The notes: generated by a model not told the origin, from the sequence alone. A stretch of 64,000 bases of DNA from Acidovorax soli (GCF_014207955.1 NZ_JACHLK010000008.1:269486-333485); one strand, 5' to 3'; counted from the first letter of the stretch, positions 1-9,168 are shown. Numbers and translations are program-made.

Positions 1-25
1 GGACGTACAAGGGCGCTGGGCCGCA

Positions 26-1498
26 ATGACCGAGGGCCTGCAGTCCCTGGTGCAGTTCTTTCCCGGTGGGCACGAGGGCCTGCTGGCGGCGGTCTCCGTC
101 ACCTGGAGCCTGTACATCGCTGTGCTGGCGGTGTGGATCGTGCTGCAAAAGCGCCCCCCGGTGTCCACGCTCAGCTGGATCCTGTCGATGGCGCTGCTGC
201 CCTTCGTGGGCTATGTCATCTACTATTTCTTCGGCCCCCAGCGCCTGCGCAAACAGCGCTTGAAGCGCATGCGCAGCCAGTCGGCGCTGTATGCCCATGC
301 CGATTTCGCCAGCCTGCGGGAGACGGCGGCCGCAGCGCCCGAGGCCTTGCGCCAGCTGGTGCTGCTGGGAGAGGCCAGTTGCGACCTGCGCGTCTCCACC
401 GCGGCGCGGGTGGACCTGCTGGTCGACGGGGCTGAGACCTTCGATGCGATCTTCGACGCCATCCGTGCGGCGCGCCACCATGTGCACCTGGAGTACTACA
501 TCTACGAGCCCGATGGCATCGGCACGGCCCTGCGCGACCTGCTGGTGGCCAAGGCGCGCGAGGGCGTGATCGTGCGGCTGCTGGTCGATGCCCTGGGCTC
601 CAAGCGGCTGGGCCGGCGGTTTCTCGCGCCGCTGCTCGATGCGGGCGGGCAGGTGGCGTTCTTCCATGCCTCGCGCATCGGCCGGCGCGTGCGCCCCGTG
701 ATCAACTTCCGCACCCACCGCAAGATCGTGGTCTGCGACGGTGTTATCGGGTTCACCGGCGGCATCAACATCACCGACGAAGAGGACCCGCGCGCGCGGC
801 GCGATGCCTACCACGATGTGCACCTGCGCATCGAGGGCGGGGCCGTGCGCCTGCTGCAGATGACCTTCATGGAGGACTGGGTCTACACCACGGGCGAAGG
901 CCCGGCGGCCGTGGCGCGCGAAAGCCGCCACCTGCTGCCCGCCACCGAACCGGGCGACCACCCGGTGCAGATCCTCACCTCGGGGCCGGACAATGCCAAC
1001 GAGGCCATCCACCGCATGTACGTGGCCGCCATCCACATGGCCACCGAGCGGGTGTGGCTCACCACGCCCTACTTCGTGCCGGGGGAGCCTGCGCTCATGG
1101 CGCTGACCAGCGCCGCACTGCGCGGGGTGGACGTGCGCCTGATCGTGCCCCGGCGCAGCGACTCCTTCGTGGTCAGCGCAGCCGCGCGCTCCTACTTCGA
1201 CGAGCTGATCGCGGCCGGCGTCAAGGTCTGGGAGTACACGGCCGGCATGCTGCATTCCAAGACCATGCTGGTGGACGGCGACTGTGCCTTCATCGGCACG
1301 GCCAATTTCGACAACCGCAGCTTCCGGCTCAACTTCGAGGTCTGCGCCGTGGTCTACGGCCCGGCGTTGGCCCTGCCGCTGGCGCGCCAGTTCGAGGCGG
1401 ACATGCGGCGTGCCCGGGCCGTGCCCACGCGCCGCCGCCAGGCCTTCCTGCCGCGCCTGGGCGATGCCACGGCGCGCCTGTTCTCTCCGTTGTTGTGA
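26..1498 (+). CDS. cls: Cardiolipin synthase (phospholipase D family)
   Basis: The 490-residue protein should join phosphatidylglycerol units into cardiolipin at the inner membrane. Two hydrophobic segments lie near residues 22-40 and 48-69, as in ClsA-type enzymes. Two phospholipase D HxKxxxxD motifs follow: H231/K233/D238 (in HRKIVVCDG) and H410/K412/D417 (in HSKTMLVDG). Length is normal for bacterial Cls (about 480-510). The start at 26 is the first ATG in the window; an upstream start beyond the edge cannot be excluded. It is not functionally tied to the flagellar genes that follow. The family call is firm; which Cls paralogue it is cannot be told. Confidence 0.93.
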   Translation: MTEGLQSLVQFFPGGHEGLLAAVSVTWSLYIAVLAVWIVLQKRPPVSTLSWILSMALLPFVGYVIYYFFGPQRLRKQRLKRMRSQSALYAHADFASLRETAAAAPEALRQLVLLGEASCDLRVSTAARVDLLVDGAETFDAIFDAIRAARHHVHLEYYIYEPDGIGTALRDLLVAKAREGVIVRLLVDALGSKRLGRRFLAPLLDAGGQVAFFHASRIGRRVRPVINFRTHRKIVVCDGVIGFTGGINITDEEDPRARRDAYHDVHLRIEGGAVRLLQMTFMEDWVYTTGEGPAAVARESRHLLPATEPGDHPVQILTSGPDNANEAIHRMYVAAIHMATERVWLTTPYFVPGEPALMALTSAALRGVDVRLIVPRRSDSFVVSAAARSYFDELIAAGVKVWEYTAGMLHSKTMLVDGDCAFIGTANFDNRSFRLNFEVCAVVYGPALALPLARQFEADMRRARAVPTRRRQAFLPRLGDATARLFSPLL

Positions 1499-1589
1499 GG
1501 CCTTGTGGCCATGTGGCAGTGGCGACGGCATGCGCTGGAGCGCTTCGCTTTCACCCGCTGACCTGCGAAACTGGCACGCACAAGGCCAG

Positions 1590-1693
1590 TGACCGCCGCG
1601 CAAGGGCCGCCCCGCCGCGCTGGCGGTGTCCCCCTTCCCGAATGGCGCAGCCATTCGAGAGAAGGGGGAAGGCGCAAAGCGCCTCAGGGGGAT
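1590..1693 (+). repeat. Structured intergenic repeat, copy A (short form)
   Basis: This segment shares the blocks GGGCCGCCCCGCCGC, a C-rich/G-rich outer stem and a closing CGCCTCAGGGGG with the copies at 16389-16565 and 41127-41298. The variable hairpin is CGAATGGC-GCA-GCCATTCG (about 1639-1657), and a second hairpin AGGCGC-AAA-GCGCCT precedes the final G-run. It lacks the middle part with the CCAAGCCTGC palindrome. It lies between cls and the HDOD gene. Confidence 0.75.
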
Positions 1694-1695
1694 GG

Positions 1696-2928
1696 TTATC
1701 GTTCCACCTCGAGGTCGGAGAGCACGCGCAGCAGGCCGCGGTTGACCTCTTCCAGGTCCATCTCGTGGGTTTCGCACAGGTGGCGGATGGCGCTTGCGTC
1801 CCCGGTCTCCAGAGCGCAGGCCATCTGCAGGCTGGGGGCGTAGGGTCCGGTCTGCAGCACGGTGGCGTCGTAGATGCGCTCGGACAGCGGGATGCGCCTG
1901 AGGATGTTGGCCAGGGGCTCCTGCATCAGCTCGTCGATCTGCGAGAGCAGGCCGCACAGGTAGATCTCGCGGCGCAGCTCGTTCTCGATGCCGGCATCGA
2001 GCAATTGGGTCATGAGCGTGGCGCGCAGCACCATGGATTCGCGCACGGGCTGCATGTTGGGATCGGTGTTGGAGTGGGGCAACTGGTCCGACAGCCAGCG
2101 GTTGATGGAGCCATAGCCCATCATCACCAGCCCGCGGCGCAGAGAGTCGATGCCGGTGCGCAGGCCCAGCGAAGCGGAGTTGGTGTAGACCATGAAGCGG
2201 TAGGCCAGGAGCGGGTCCTCGCCCATGATGTCCTCGAAGGTCTCGAGCGACTGCTCCGCGTCGATGGCCTTCTGCAGCTTGGCGATCACGGCGTGCGAGG
2301 GCTGCTGCGGCGTGTGGCGCATGCTGTAGAGCACGTCTTCCGTGGGCCAGCCGGCCAGGGCCAGGGCGTTGTGCTTGTCCAGGCAGTGCTCCATCAGGGC
2401 ACGGCTGGGGATGTTCTCGTACATCTGCCCGGCCAGGATGGGGCTCACGGCGCGGGGCGGGGCCTTGGAGGCCGGGCTGCCCGGCCGGGGATTGGCCTGC
2501 AGTGCCGCGACGGCGTCCGCTGGCGTCAGGCTCAGCAGGCTGTTGTCAAAGCACTGGGCCACGGCGGGCTCGGGCAGCTGGCCGATGTCGCCACGCCAGA
2601 CCAGCTTCAAGCCGCGCTGGTGTGCCGCCTTCACCAGGGTGTAGATGCCCGAGTCCTGCAGCCAGTCGCCGCGCACCTCGATCCACGGGGCGCCCCGGGG
2701 CGCATGCTCGAGCATGTCGGCCAGCACCTGGTGGGTCTGGGGCGAGAGCAGCAGGGGTGGCGAACTTGCGGACCACAGCTCCTGCAGCGTGCGCAGCAGG
2801 TGGCCGGTCTCGACCACGGCGGCGGGGGATTCGTTCTGGACGTAGAGCTGGATGGCAGCCAGCTTGCGGGCACGGTTCCACAGGGGGCGGTACCCCAGGA
2901 TCAGGCTGCCGAGGACGGATTGGACCAT
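1696..2928 (-). CDS. HDOD-domain signalling protein (YuxH-type)
   Basis: The 410-residue protein has an N-terminal part (about 1-190) resembling a degenerate EAL-like domain; the expected ExL catalytic motif and metal-binding residues are not apparent. A C-terminal HDOD domain (about 195-400) contains helices such as LQKAIDAEQSLETFEDI and the YGSINRWL segment. HDOD proteins are non-catalytic relatives of HD phosphohydrolases and often occur with motility or cyclic-di-GMP genes. It is transcribed in the same direction as flgL and ends the left flagellar block, so read-through is possible. No enzymatic role can be claimed. Confidence 0.75.
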   Translation of the reverse strand: MVQSVLGSLILGYRPLWNRARKLAAIQLYVQNESPAAVVETGHLLRTLQELWSASSPPLLLSPQTHQVLADMLEHAPRGAPWIEVRGDWLQDSGIYTLVKAAHQRGLKLVWRGDIGQLPEPAVAQCFDNSLLSLTPADAVAALQANPRPGSPASKAPPRAVSPILAGQMYENIPSRALMEHCLDKHNALALAGWPTEDVLYSMRHTPQQPSHAVIAKLQKAIDAEQSLETFEDIMGEDPLLAYRFMVYTNSASLGLRTGIDSLRRGLVMMGYGSINRWLSDQLPHSNTDPNMQPVRESMVLRATLMTQLLDAGIENELRREIYLCGLLSQIDELMQEPLANILRRIPLSERIYDATVLQTGPYAPSLQMACALETGDASAIRHLCETHEMDLEEVNRGLLRVLSDLEVER

Positions 2929-2995
2929 GGGCTCTCAGGCGTTGTCTCGTTGGGGGCCGGCCCCCGCCCGGGAGTGCGGCTCGGGGCAGGCCCGC

Positions 2996-4255
2996 TTAAC
3001 TGATGAAATTGAACAGCGACAGCTTCTGCACCTGGGCATAGGACTTGAGTGCTGCCTCGTAGCCCACCTGCTGGTTCTGGAAGTCTGAAATGCCCTTGAT
3101 CATATCCAGATCCTCGGCGCGCGAGCGGTCGCCCTCGAGCTGGATCGAGCGCTTGTCCTGGTCGCCCGTGATGCGGTCGGCGCGGTTGAGCAGCTCGCCT
3201 GCATAGCTGCGCATATTGCTCAGGCGTTCGAGGCCGATGTCCACGTTGGTGAGGGCCTGGCCTACGGCCTGGGTGGCGGCATTGCTGTTGGCGGCGCCGC
3301 GGATGTCGCGGATCGCGCTGTCCAGGGTGCTGAACACGCTGGCCGTGGGCTGCAGGGTGATGGCATCGCCGTTGGCGGGGTTGCCCTTGATGTCGAAGGT
3401 CAGCCCCGGAACGCCGGTCACCGAGATGGTCACGGGTTTGTCGGTCGGGTAGTCGGGCACCACCACGGGGGCCGATACCGCACCGGTCGTGGTGTTGGTG
3501 ATGGTGTAGGTCGCAGTGGTGGTGCCCGGGGTGGCTCCCGGGCCTACGGCACTGAAGGTGATGGAGTAGTTGTTGCCGGTCACCAGGCTCAGGTCCACCG
3601 GCTTGACGCCCGTGGTGGTCAGCTGCTGGTTGTTGTTGACCGTGGCCGGGTTCACCTGCACGTTGTAGGCCCCGTCGCGCTGGGGCTGGAACATGAAGGC
3701 GAACTCGCCGTCCAGGGTATTGGGGATCGATGTCCCGGTGCTGCCCGTCTGCCCGGGCTGCCCGTTGAACAGGTAGTCCGGCGACACGGATTGCGGGCCC
3801 AGGAAGGGCGCGAGTGCGCTGCCCAGCGCGCCCAGCAGCGGGATGCCGTTGGTGTCTTTGCGGTTGGCCACTTCCAGCAACTGTTCGCGCAGGCCTTGCA
3901 GTTGGTTGGCGATGGTGGCGCGGTCGTTGGGTGTGAGGGCCGGGCTGCCGGCGCTGACCATCAGTTCGCGGGCGCTCTGCACCAGCCCGATGGCATCGCC
4001 GAGCGAGGACTCGGCCTGGGCAATGGCATTGCGCTGGGTTTCCAGTGCACGCTGCTCGGTCTGGATGCGGGTCAGGCGCGTGAGCGCGCGCTCGGCCTGC
4101 GCGGCCGAGACCGGGTCGTCGCTGGCGCGCACGACACGCTTGCCCGAGGTCAGGTTTTCCTGCAGGTTGGACAGGTTGGTCTGGCGCGCGCCGAGGTTGC
4201 GCAGCGCGTTGTCGTACATGTTGGCCGTGCCAAGGCGGTAGATGGTGTTGCTCAT
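2996..4255 (-). CDS. flgL: Flagellar hook-filament junction protein FlgL
   Basis: FlgL (HAP3) sits between FlgK and the flagellin filament. The 419-residue protein has flagellin-like helical ends: N-terminal NTIYRLGTANMYDNALRNL and C-terminal YAQVQKLSLFNFIS. The central part (about 140-290) is Thr/Gly-rich and beta-prone, making the protein about 100 residues longer than enterobacterial FlgL, as is usual in Burkholderiales. An AGGAG ribosome site lies just before the ATG at 4255. It follows flgK with a 34-base gap and is probably the last gene of the flg operon. Confidence 0.95.
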   Translation of the reverse strand: MSNTIYRLGTANMYDNALRNLGARQTNLSNLQENLTSGKRVVRASDDPVSAAQAERALTRLTRIQTEQRALETQRNAIAQAESSLGDAIGLVQSARELMVSAGSPALTPNDRATIANQLQGLREQLLEVANRKDTNGIPLLGALGSALAPFLGPQSVSPDYLFNGQPGQTGSTGTSIPNTLDGEFAFMFQPQRDGAYNVQVNPATVNNNQQLTTTGVKPVDLSLVTGNNYSITFSAVGPGATPGTTTATYTITNTTTGAVSAPVVVPDYPTDKPVTISVTGVPGLTFDIKGNPANGDAITLQPTASVFSTLDSAIRDIRGAANSNAATQAVGQALTNVDIGLERLSNMRSYAGELLNRADRITGDQDKRSIQLEGDRSRAEDLDMIKGISDFQNQQVGYEAALKSYAQVQKLSLFNFIS

Positions 4256-4289
4256 GTCGAACTCCTGGACCTGCTTTCAAGCGCCATCA

Positions 4290-6218
4290 TCACCGTGTCA
4301 ACCCTTGGATCAGGGTATCGAAGACGCTTTGCGCAATCTGCAGCATTTTGGCGGATGCCTGGTAAGCCTGCTGGTACTGGATCAGCTTGGCGGCTTCTTC
4401 ATCGAGGTTGACGCCCGAAACCGCCGTGCGGTCGCGCTCCAGGTTGGCCGCGATGGTGGTGGACAACTCGGCCGCGAAGGTGGCGCTCTGGGTGCGCGTG
4501 CCCACCTGGGCCATCAGGCCCGCGTAGCCATCGGCCAGGGTGGATTCGTCGAACATCTTCACGTCGCGCAGGTTCATCAGCGAGGTGGCGTTGCCCGCAT
4601 TGCGCGTGTAGTTGTCGCCGTACTGCGGGTCCAGCGCATTGCCCACCCGCACGGTGTCGCCGGTCTTGGGCGTGCCCTGCAGCTTGATCTCCCAGCCGTC
4701 GATGGTGATGGTGGACCCCGAGGTGTAGGGGATGCCCGCAGTGCCCGAAGGGGGGGTGGTCGAGCCGTTCACGGCATAGGTCGTGGGCGGGCCTGCCGTG
4801 AAGGTCAGGGTCACGCCGCCCGGGATTGGCGGGGCAACCAGCGTGTCGGTGGCCTTGAGCCCGGCCAGCTGCAGTGTGCCGCCATTGGTTGTGCCCATGG
4901 CCGCGTTGATGGGGTTGGCGGCCGCCAGGTCGCGCGGCGAGTACACCAGCGCGTTGATGTTGGCCCCCGCGCTGCTGAACGGCTGGAACAGCATGCGCTC
5001 GCCGGGCGCGCCCGGCGTGGTGAGGTTGAAGGTCAGCCCGTCGATGTCCAGGGTGGCCAGGTTGGCCGCATCGGTGAAGGCCGTGGCCTTGCCGTCCGAC
5101 AGGCGCACCACCTGGCCGGCTGTGCCCGTGGTGAAGCGGATCTCGTAGTCGGAGGCCGCAAACTTGGTGGGGTCGCTGAAGGTCACCGTGCCCACACCCG
5201 CGCCGTTGGTCAGGCCCGGCATGCTGGTGGGAAGGCTGAACAGGTCCTTGCCCATCTGACCGTCGAGCGTGAGGCCGAGATTGTGCTGCTCGTTCATGGT
5301 CATGCCGATGGCCATGGCCATGCGCCCGAGCAGGTTGCGGCTTTCCGACAGATCGGTGTTGTTGAAGCGCAGCAGGCCCGAGACCGAGCCACCGCCGAGC
5401 ATGTTCTCGTCCACCTCGATGGCCGGCGCGCCGGGCCGGTTGAAGAACAGCTTGAGCTGGCCGCTGCCGGGGAACTGGCTGGCATCGTCCACCGACACCT
5501 GCGAGGCCGTCGTGCCCAGCACCAAGGGCTGGCTGCCGCCCACGAAAAGACCCACGGTACCGTCGTCGGCCGGAATCTGGGTGGTCTGCACGTACTGGTT
5601 GACCTCCCGGATCAGTTGGTCGCGGTGGTCGAGCAGGTCGTTGGGGGTCTGTCCATTGCCCTTGGCGCGTGCGATCTGCTCGTTCACCGCAGCGATCTGG
5701 CCGGCCAGGCTGTTGATGGCGGTGATGCTGCTTTGCAGCTGTTCGTTCACCGTGTACTCGATCTCGTCGACACGTTCTGCGGCCGCGCGCATGCGCGAAG
5801 CGGTTTCGTCGATCCGCGTGAGCACCAGGGTGCGGGCCGTGATGTCGGTGGGAGCGCTCACCACGTCCGAGAAGGCGTTCATCATGTCGTTGATGGCCGC
5901 CCCCAGACCTGTGGCGCCACCGCTGAACACGTCCTGCAACTGCCGCAGGCGTTCGGCGCGCACGATGTCACCGCTCTGTACCGAGCCGGCGGCGGCCGAC
6001 TGGCGCGTGAGCAGCTCGCTCTGGTTGCGCAGGATGGTCTGCACATCCACACCCTGGCCGATGTAGCCGCCGCCCGTGAACTGGCCCTGCACGGTCTGCA
6101 GCACCACGGTCTGGCGCGAATAGCCGGGCGTGTTGACGTTGGCGATGTTGTTGCCCGCGGTCTGCAGGGCCACCTGGTTGGCGAGCAGGGCGCGGGCGCC
6201 GACGTTGAGCAGGCTCAT
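4290..6218 (-). CDS. flgK: Flagellar hook-filament junction protein FlgK
   Basis: FlgK (HAP1) is the first junction protein on the hook tip. The 642-residue protein carries the N-terminal rod/hook motif NTPGYSRQ (about 29-36, after NNIANV) and the typical C-terminal helix with YQQAYQASAKML. The middle domain is enlarged relative to the 547-residue enterobacterial protein. A GAGG ribosome site lies upstream of the ATG. The gene is 16 bases from flgJ and 34 bases from flgL in the same direction, consistent with one transcription unit. Confidence 0.96.
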   Translation of the reverse strand: MSLLNVGARALLANQVALQTAGNNIANVNTPGYSRQTVVLQTVQGQFTGGGYIGQGVDVQTILRNQSELLTRQSAAAGSVQSGDIVRAERLRQLQDVFSGGATGLGAAINDMMNAFSDVVSAPTDITARTLVLTRIDETASRMRAAAERVDEIEYTVNEQLQSSITAINSLAGQIAAVNEQIARAKGNGQTPNDLLDHRDQLIREVNQYVQTTQIPADDGTVGLFVGGSQPLVLGTTASQVSVDDASQFPGSGQLKLFFNRPGAPAIEVDENMLGGGSVSGLLRFNNTDLSESRNLLGRMAMAIGMTMNEQHNLGLTLDGQMGKDLFSLPTSMPGLTNGAGVGTVTFSDPTKFAASDYEIRFTTGTAGQVVRLSDGKATAFTDAANLATLDIDGLTFNLTTPGAPGERMLFQPFSSAGANINALVYSPRDLAAANPINAAMGTTNGGTLQLAGLKATDTLVAPPIPGGVTLTFTAGPPTTYAVNGSTTPPSGTAGIPYTSGSTITIDGWEIKLQGTPKTGDTVRVGNALDPQYGDNYTRNAGNATSLMNLRDVKMFDESTLADGYAGLMAQVGTRTQSATFAAELSTTIAANLERDRTAVSGVNLDEEAAKLIQYQQAYQASAKMLQIAQSVFDTLIQGLTR

Positions 6219-6234
6219 GGTCTACCTCGTGTTC

Positions 6235-7161
6235 TCACGCCTGTGCACGCTGCTGCTGCGCGCGTTGCACACTGTTGATGGCGCCGCTGAGCTTGCGGGC
6301 GTACTCGGGGTCGGTGGCATAGCCCGCCTTCTGCAGTGCGGAGGCATAGTCCATGGCCGAGCCGGACTGCGCCACGGACTCCGCTTTCTCGTAGCGCGGG
6401 CTTTCCTTGATGAGGCGTGCGTAGTCGCGGAACGAATCCTCGTACGAGTCGTAGGCGCGGAACTTGGCCACCACCTTGCGCGGCGTGCCGTTGATGTACT
6501 CGGTGGTCGTGATTTCGGCGACCTTGCCGGTCCAGCCCTTGCCGGCCTTGATGCCAAACAGGTTGAAGGAATTGCTGCCGTCGGCGTTCTTGATCTCGCT
6601 CTTGCCCCAGCCGGTCTCGTGGCCGGCCTGGCCGAGCATGAAGCTGGCGGGGATGCCGCTTTCCTGCGACACCTTCTCGGCCGTGCCGCTCAGGTGCTGG
6701 ACAAAACCATCGCGGCCCTTCGGGGCCTGGCCCACGGGCTCGCTGCCGGTGGAGCCGGGTGCGACCCGGGCCGCCGCAGTGCGCTGGACCTGCGACAGGC
6801 TCACGGTGGAAGGCACGGAGAAGGTCGGATCGGGTCCGCCCATCTGGCGCGAGAGCTGGCGTGCGATGGCTTCGGACAGGCCGCCGGGCTGGCCGGCCAT
6901 CTGCACCGACAGTTGCTGATCGAGCAGATCGGTGCTCAGGTTGCCCCCGGCGCTGTCCAGCAGGCCCGACTTCATGGTGGCCTCGCGCATGCTCTTGATG
7001 AGCTCGCGCATGAACAGGGACTCGAACTGCTTGGCCGCCTCTTTCGTGGCCTGGGGGTTGTTGGCGCCGGCTTCGTACTTGAGCGCATTGAGCGAGCGAA
7101 CGTCGGCCGCCAGCGCATTGGACGCGCTGGTGGTGGAGGACGAAGGCAGCGTGAGGGCCAT
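6235..7161 (-). CDS. flgJ: Rod assembly protein / peptidoglycan hydrolase FlgJ
   Basis: This is the two-domain form of FlgJ, 308 residues. The N-terminal part (about 1-110) is the rod-capping domain (AAKQFESLFMRELIKSMR at about 42-59). The C-terminal part (about 150-300) is a glucosaminidase-type hydrolase domain with the putative catalytic Glu182 in QAGHETGWG and a downstream SFNLFGIKAG segment. It opens the peptidoglycan locally as the rod grows. No signal peptide is present, as expected for export through the flagellar secretion system. It starts two bases after the flgI stop, suggesting translational coupling. Confidence 0.96.
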   Translation of the reverse strand: MALTLPSSSTTSASNALAADVRSLNALKYEAGANNPQATKEAAKQFESLFMRELIKSMREATMKSGLLDSAGGNLSTDLLDQQLSVQMAGQPGGLSEAIARQLSRQMGGPDPTFSVPSTVSLSQVQRTAAARVAPGSTGSEPVGQAPKGRDGFVQHLSGTAEKVSQESGIPASFMLGQAGHETGWGKSEIKNADGSNSFNLFGIKAGKGWTGKVAEITTTEYINGTPRKVVAKFRAYDSYEDSFRDYARLIKESPRYEKAESVAQSGSAMDYASALQKAGYATDPEYARKLSGAINSVQRAQQQRAQA

Positions 7162-7163
7162 GG

Positions 7164-8309
7164 TCAGATCACTTCGAGCTCGGCGTTCAGGGCGCCTGCG
7201 GCCTTGATGGCCTGCAGGATGGCCAAGAGGTCACCCGGTGTGGCGCCCAGCGTGTTCAGCGCGCGCACCACGTCGGCCAGTTGCGGCGAAGGCGGCATCT
7301 GGATGATGTTGCCCGGCTCCTGGTTGATCTTGATGTCGCTTTGCTGCGTGACCACGGTCTGCCCCTGCGACAGCGGGTTGGGCTGGCTGATGACGGGGCG
7401 CGAACTGATGGTGATGGACAGGTTGCCGTGCGCGATGGCACAGGGGCCCAGTGTCACGGCCTGGTTGAGCACGATGGAGCCGGTGCGGGCATTGATCACC
7501 ACCTTGGCGGCCGGGGCGGCCATTTCCAGCGGCAACTCTTCCAGGTCGGCAATGAAGCCCACGCGGGCGCCGGGATCGCTGGGTGCGCGCACCTGCACGG
7601 TGCGGCCATCGAGCGCCGTGGCCAGGCCATTGCCCAGGCGGCTGTTGATGGCCTGGGCCACGCGGCGTGCGGTCTGGAAGTCGGAGGCGTTGAGCCCCAG
7701 GCTGATGCTGTCGCCCTCGTTGAGGGGCGTGGGAACGGAGCGCTCGACCTGGGCACCCAGCGGGATGCGGCCCGCAGCCAGGTGGTTGATCTGCACCTTG
7801 CTGCCGCCGGACGAGGCGCCGGCACCGCCGACCACCAGGTTGCCCTGGGCCAGGGCGTAGATTTCGCCATCGGCACCGCGCAGGGGCGTGACCATGAGCA
7901 TGCCGCCCTTGAGCGACTTGGAGTTGCCCATGGACGAGACGTTGACGTCGATCTGCTGGCCGGGTTGTGCAAAGGCGGGCAACTGGGCGGTGACGATCAC
8001 GGCGGCGACGTTCTTGAGCTGCAGCTGCGAGGCCACGCCTGGCGGCAGGCTGATGCCCATCTGCTGCAGGTAGTTGGACATGGCCTGCGTGGTGTAGGGC
8101 ATCTGGGTGGTCTGGTCGCCCGTGCCGTCCAGGCCCACCACCAGGCCATAGCCGGTCAGCTGGTTGCTGCGCACGCCCTGCACCGCCGCGATTTCCTTGA
8201 TGCGCAGCGCATGCGCCGGCCAGGTGGCGCAGACCATGGCCACGGCAATGGCCATGAGCCACAGGGTGCGCAAGGGGGCGGCCGAAAAGGGCGAGGGCAG
8301 GGCTTTCAT
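7164..8309 (-). CDS. flgI: Flagellar P-ring protein FlgI
   Basis: FlgI forms the periplasmic P-ring around the rod. The frame is open upstream to 8363, but the ATG at 8309 is preferred: it follows AAGG closely and begins a clear Sec signal peptide (MKALPSPF, hydrophobic core LWLMAIAVAMV, cleavage after AHA) before LRIKEIAAVQGVRSNQLTGYG, the classic mature FlgI start. That gives 381 residues, close to the family's 365-380. The gene is separated from flgH by an unrelated secreted protein and a hairpin, which is unusual because flgH and flgI are normally adjacent. Confidence 0.95.
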   Translation of the reverse strand: MKALPSPFSAAPLRTLWLMAIAVAMVCATWPAHALRIKEIAAVQGVRSNQLTGYGLVVGLDGTGDQTTQMPYTTQAMSNYLQQMGISLPPGVASQLQLKNVAAVIVTAQLPAFAQPGQQIDVNVSSMGNSKSLKGGMLMVTPLRGADGEIYALAQGNLVVGGAGASSGGSKVQINHLAAGRIPLGAQVERSVPTPLNEGDSISLGLNASDFQTARRVAQAINSRLGNGLATALDGRTVQVRAPSDPGARVGFIADLEELPLEMAAPAAKVVINARTGSIVLNQAVTLGPCAIAHGNLSITISSRPVISQPNPLSQGQTVVTQQSDIKINQEPGNIIQMPPSPQLADVVRALNTLGATPGDLLAILQAIKAAGALNAELEVI

Positions 8310-8417
8310 GGCCCTTATTGTGGGCGGATGCTGCCCGCAAGGAATGTCCAAAAAGAGGCGCATTCACCCGTCTTTTGGCGGTGGGGCCTGTTACAAACAA
8401 GGGCCTGCCGCACGGCT

Positions 8418-8442
8418 GCGGCGGGCGCCGGCGTCCCGCCGC
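8418..8442 (-). terminator. GC-rich hairpin between the unknown gene and flgI
   Basis: An 8-bp perfect stem (GCGGCGGG / CCCGCCGC) with a 9-base loop starts about 20 bases after the stop codon of the leftward gene at 8463-9095. A short T-containing stretch (CCCTTGTTTG) follows about 15 bases further on that strand. This could be a weak terminator or attenuator separating that gene from flgI. There is no strong T-run, so termination is uncertain. Confidence 0.4.
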
Positions 8443-8462
8443 CCGCCAGGCGCGTAGCGATC

Positions 8463-9095
8463 TCAGTCGCAGCTGTTGGTGATGATGCCCTTCCAGGGCT
8501 TGCGCAGCATGAAGGGCACCGTGTCCCAGGCGGACCAGGTGCGGGGATCGTCGAAATTCACCGTGGCGGCCGGCGCAATGATGGCGGTGAGCAGCCAGAC
8601 GCCTGAATCCAGTCCATGGACCGTCAGATTGCCCCCCAGGATCACCTCGGTCTGGGCGCCGCCCAGGTTGTCGCCGACGGCCGTGTAGGTGTCGGCAGCC
8701 TGGATGTTGCCGGAGGCGGGGTAGACCTTGAAGATCGCGCCGGTGGTCATCAGCGGGTTGCGCACCAGGGGGAAGAACAAGCCGCCATCGCGGTTGAAGA
8801 TCACGTACACGTTCTGCAGCGTGCTCGGGGTGGTCCCCACCCCGGGCTTGCCGGCGTCGTACTTGATGGTGAAGGCCAGCTGGTCGAGCGCGCTGGCATC
8901 GCAGGGCGAGAACTTGATGCCTGCGGGCAGTGTCTTGTTCTTGGACACCGCCTCGGAGGCCGAACCCTTGGGGGCGGTCACCGTGAGGGCCACGGAGTAG
9001 GCGTAGGTGGTTCCTTGTGCCGAGGCTGCTGGCGAGAATGCAGCGGCGGCAAGGGTGATCAGGCCGCAGGCCAGGGAGCGGCGAAGAAAGGGCAT
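8463..9095 (-). CDS. Unrecognised secreted protein between flgH and flgI
   Basis: I do not recognise this 210-residue protein. It begins with a good Sec signal peptide (MPFLRRSL, hydrophobic core ACGLITLAAAAF, likely cleavage after ASA at residue 26). The mature part is predicted soluble and beta-rich, with alternating Val/Thr/Ile segments, and has only two cysteines, C65 and C209; C209 is the penultimate residue in the C-terminal NSCD. Together these suggest a disulfide-bonded periplasmic or exported protein. A GAGGA ribosome site precedes the ATG. Hairpins lie on both sides (9133-9150 and 8418-8442), so it may be its own transcription unit inside the flg cluster. Its position beside the P- and L-ring genes hints at a periplasmic role, but nothing in the sequence proves one. 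Confidence 0.8.
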   Translation of the reverse strand: MPFLRRSLACGLITLAAAAFSPAASAQGTTYAYSVALTVTAPKGSASEAVSKNKTLPAGIKFSPCDASALDQLAFTIKYDAGKPGVGTTPSTLQNVYVIFNRDGGLFFPLVRNPLMTTGAIFKVYPASGNIQAADTYTAVGDNLGGAQTEVILGGNLTVHGLDSGVWLLTAIIAPAATVNFDDPRTWSAWDTVPFMLRKPWKGIITNSCD

Positions 9096-9132
9096 CGGAA
9101 TCCTCGGATCTGACAGTACAAAAGGACAAATC

Positions 9133-9150
9133 GGGGCGCCGCAGCGCCCC
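9133..9150 (-). terminator. GC-rich hairpin after flgH
   Basis: A perfect 7-bp stem GGGGCGC / GCGCCCC with a 4-base loop starts 19 bases past the flgH stop codon on the minus strand and is followed there by GATTT. It looks like a weak intrinsic terminator or mRNA-processing hairpin between flgH and the secreted unknown protein. Confidence 0.45.
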
Positions 9151-9168
9151 TTGATGTCACATTTTGTA

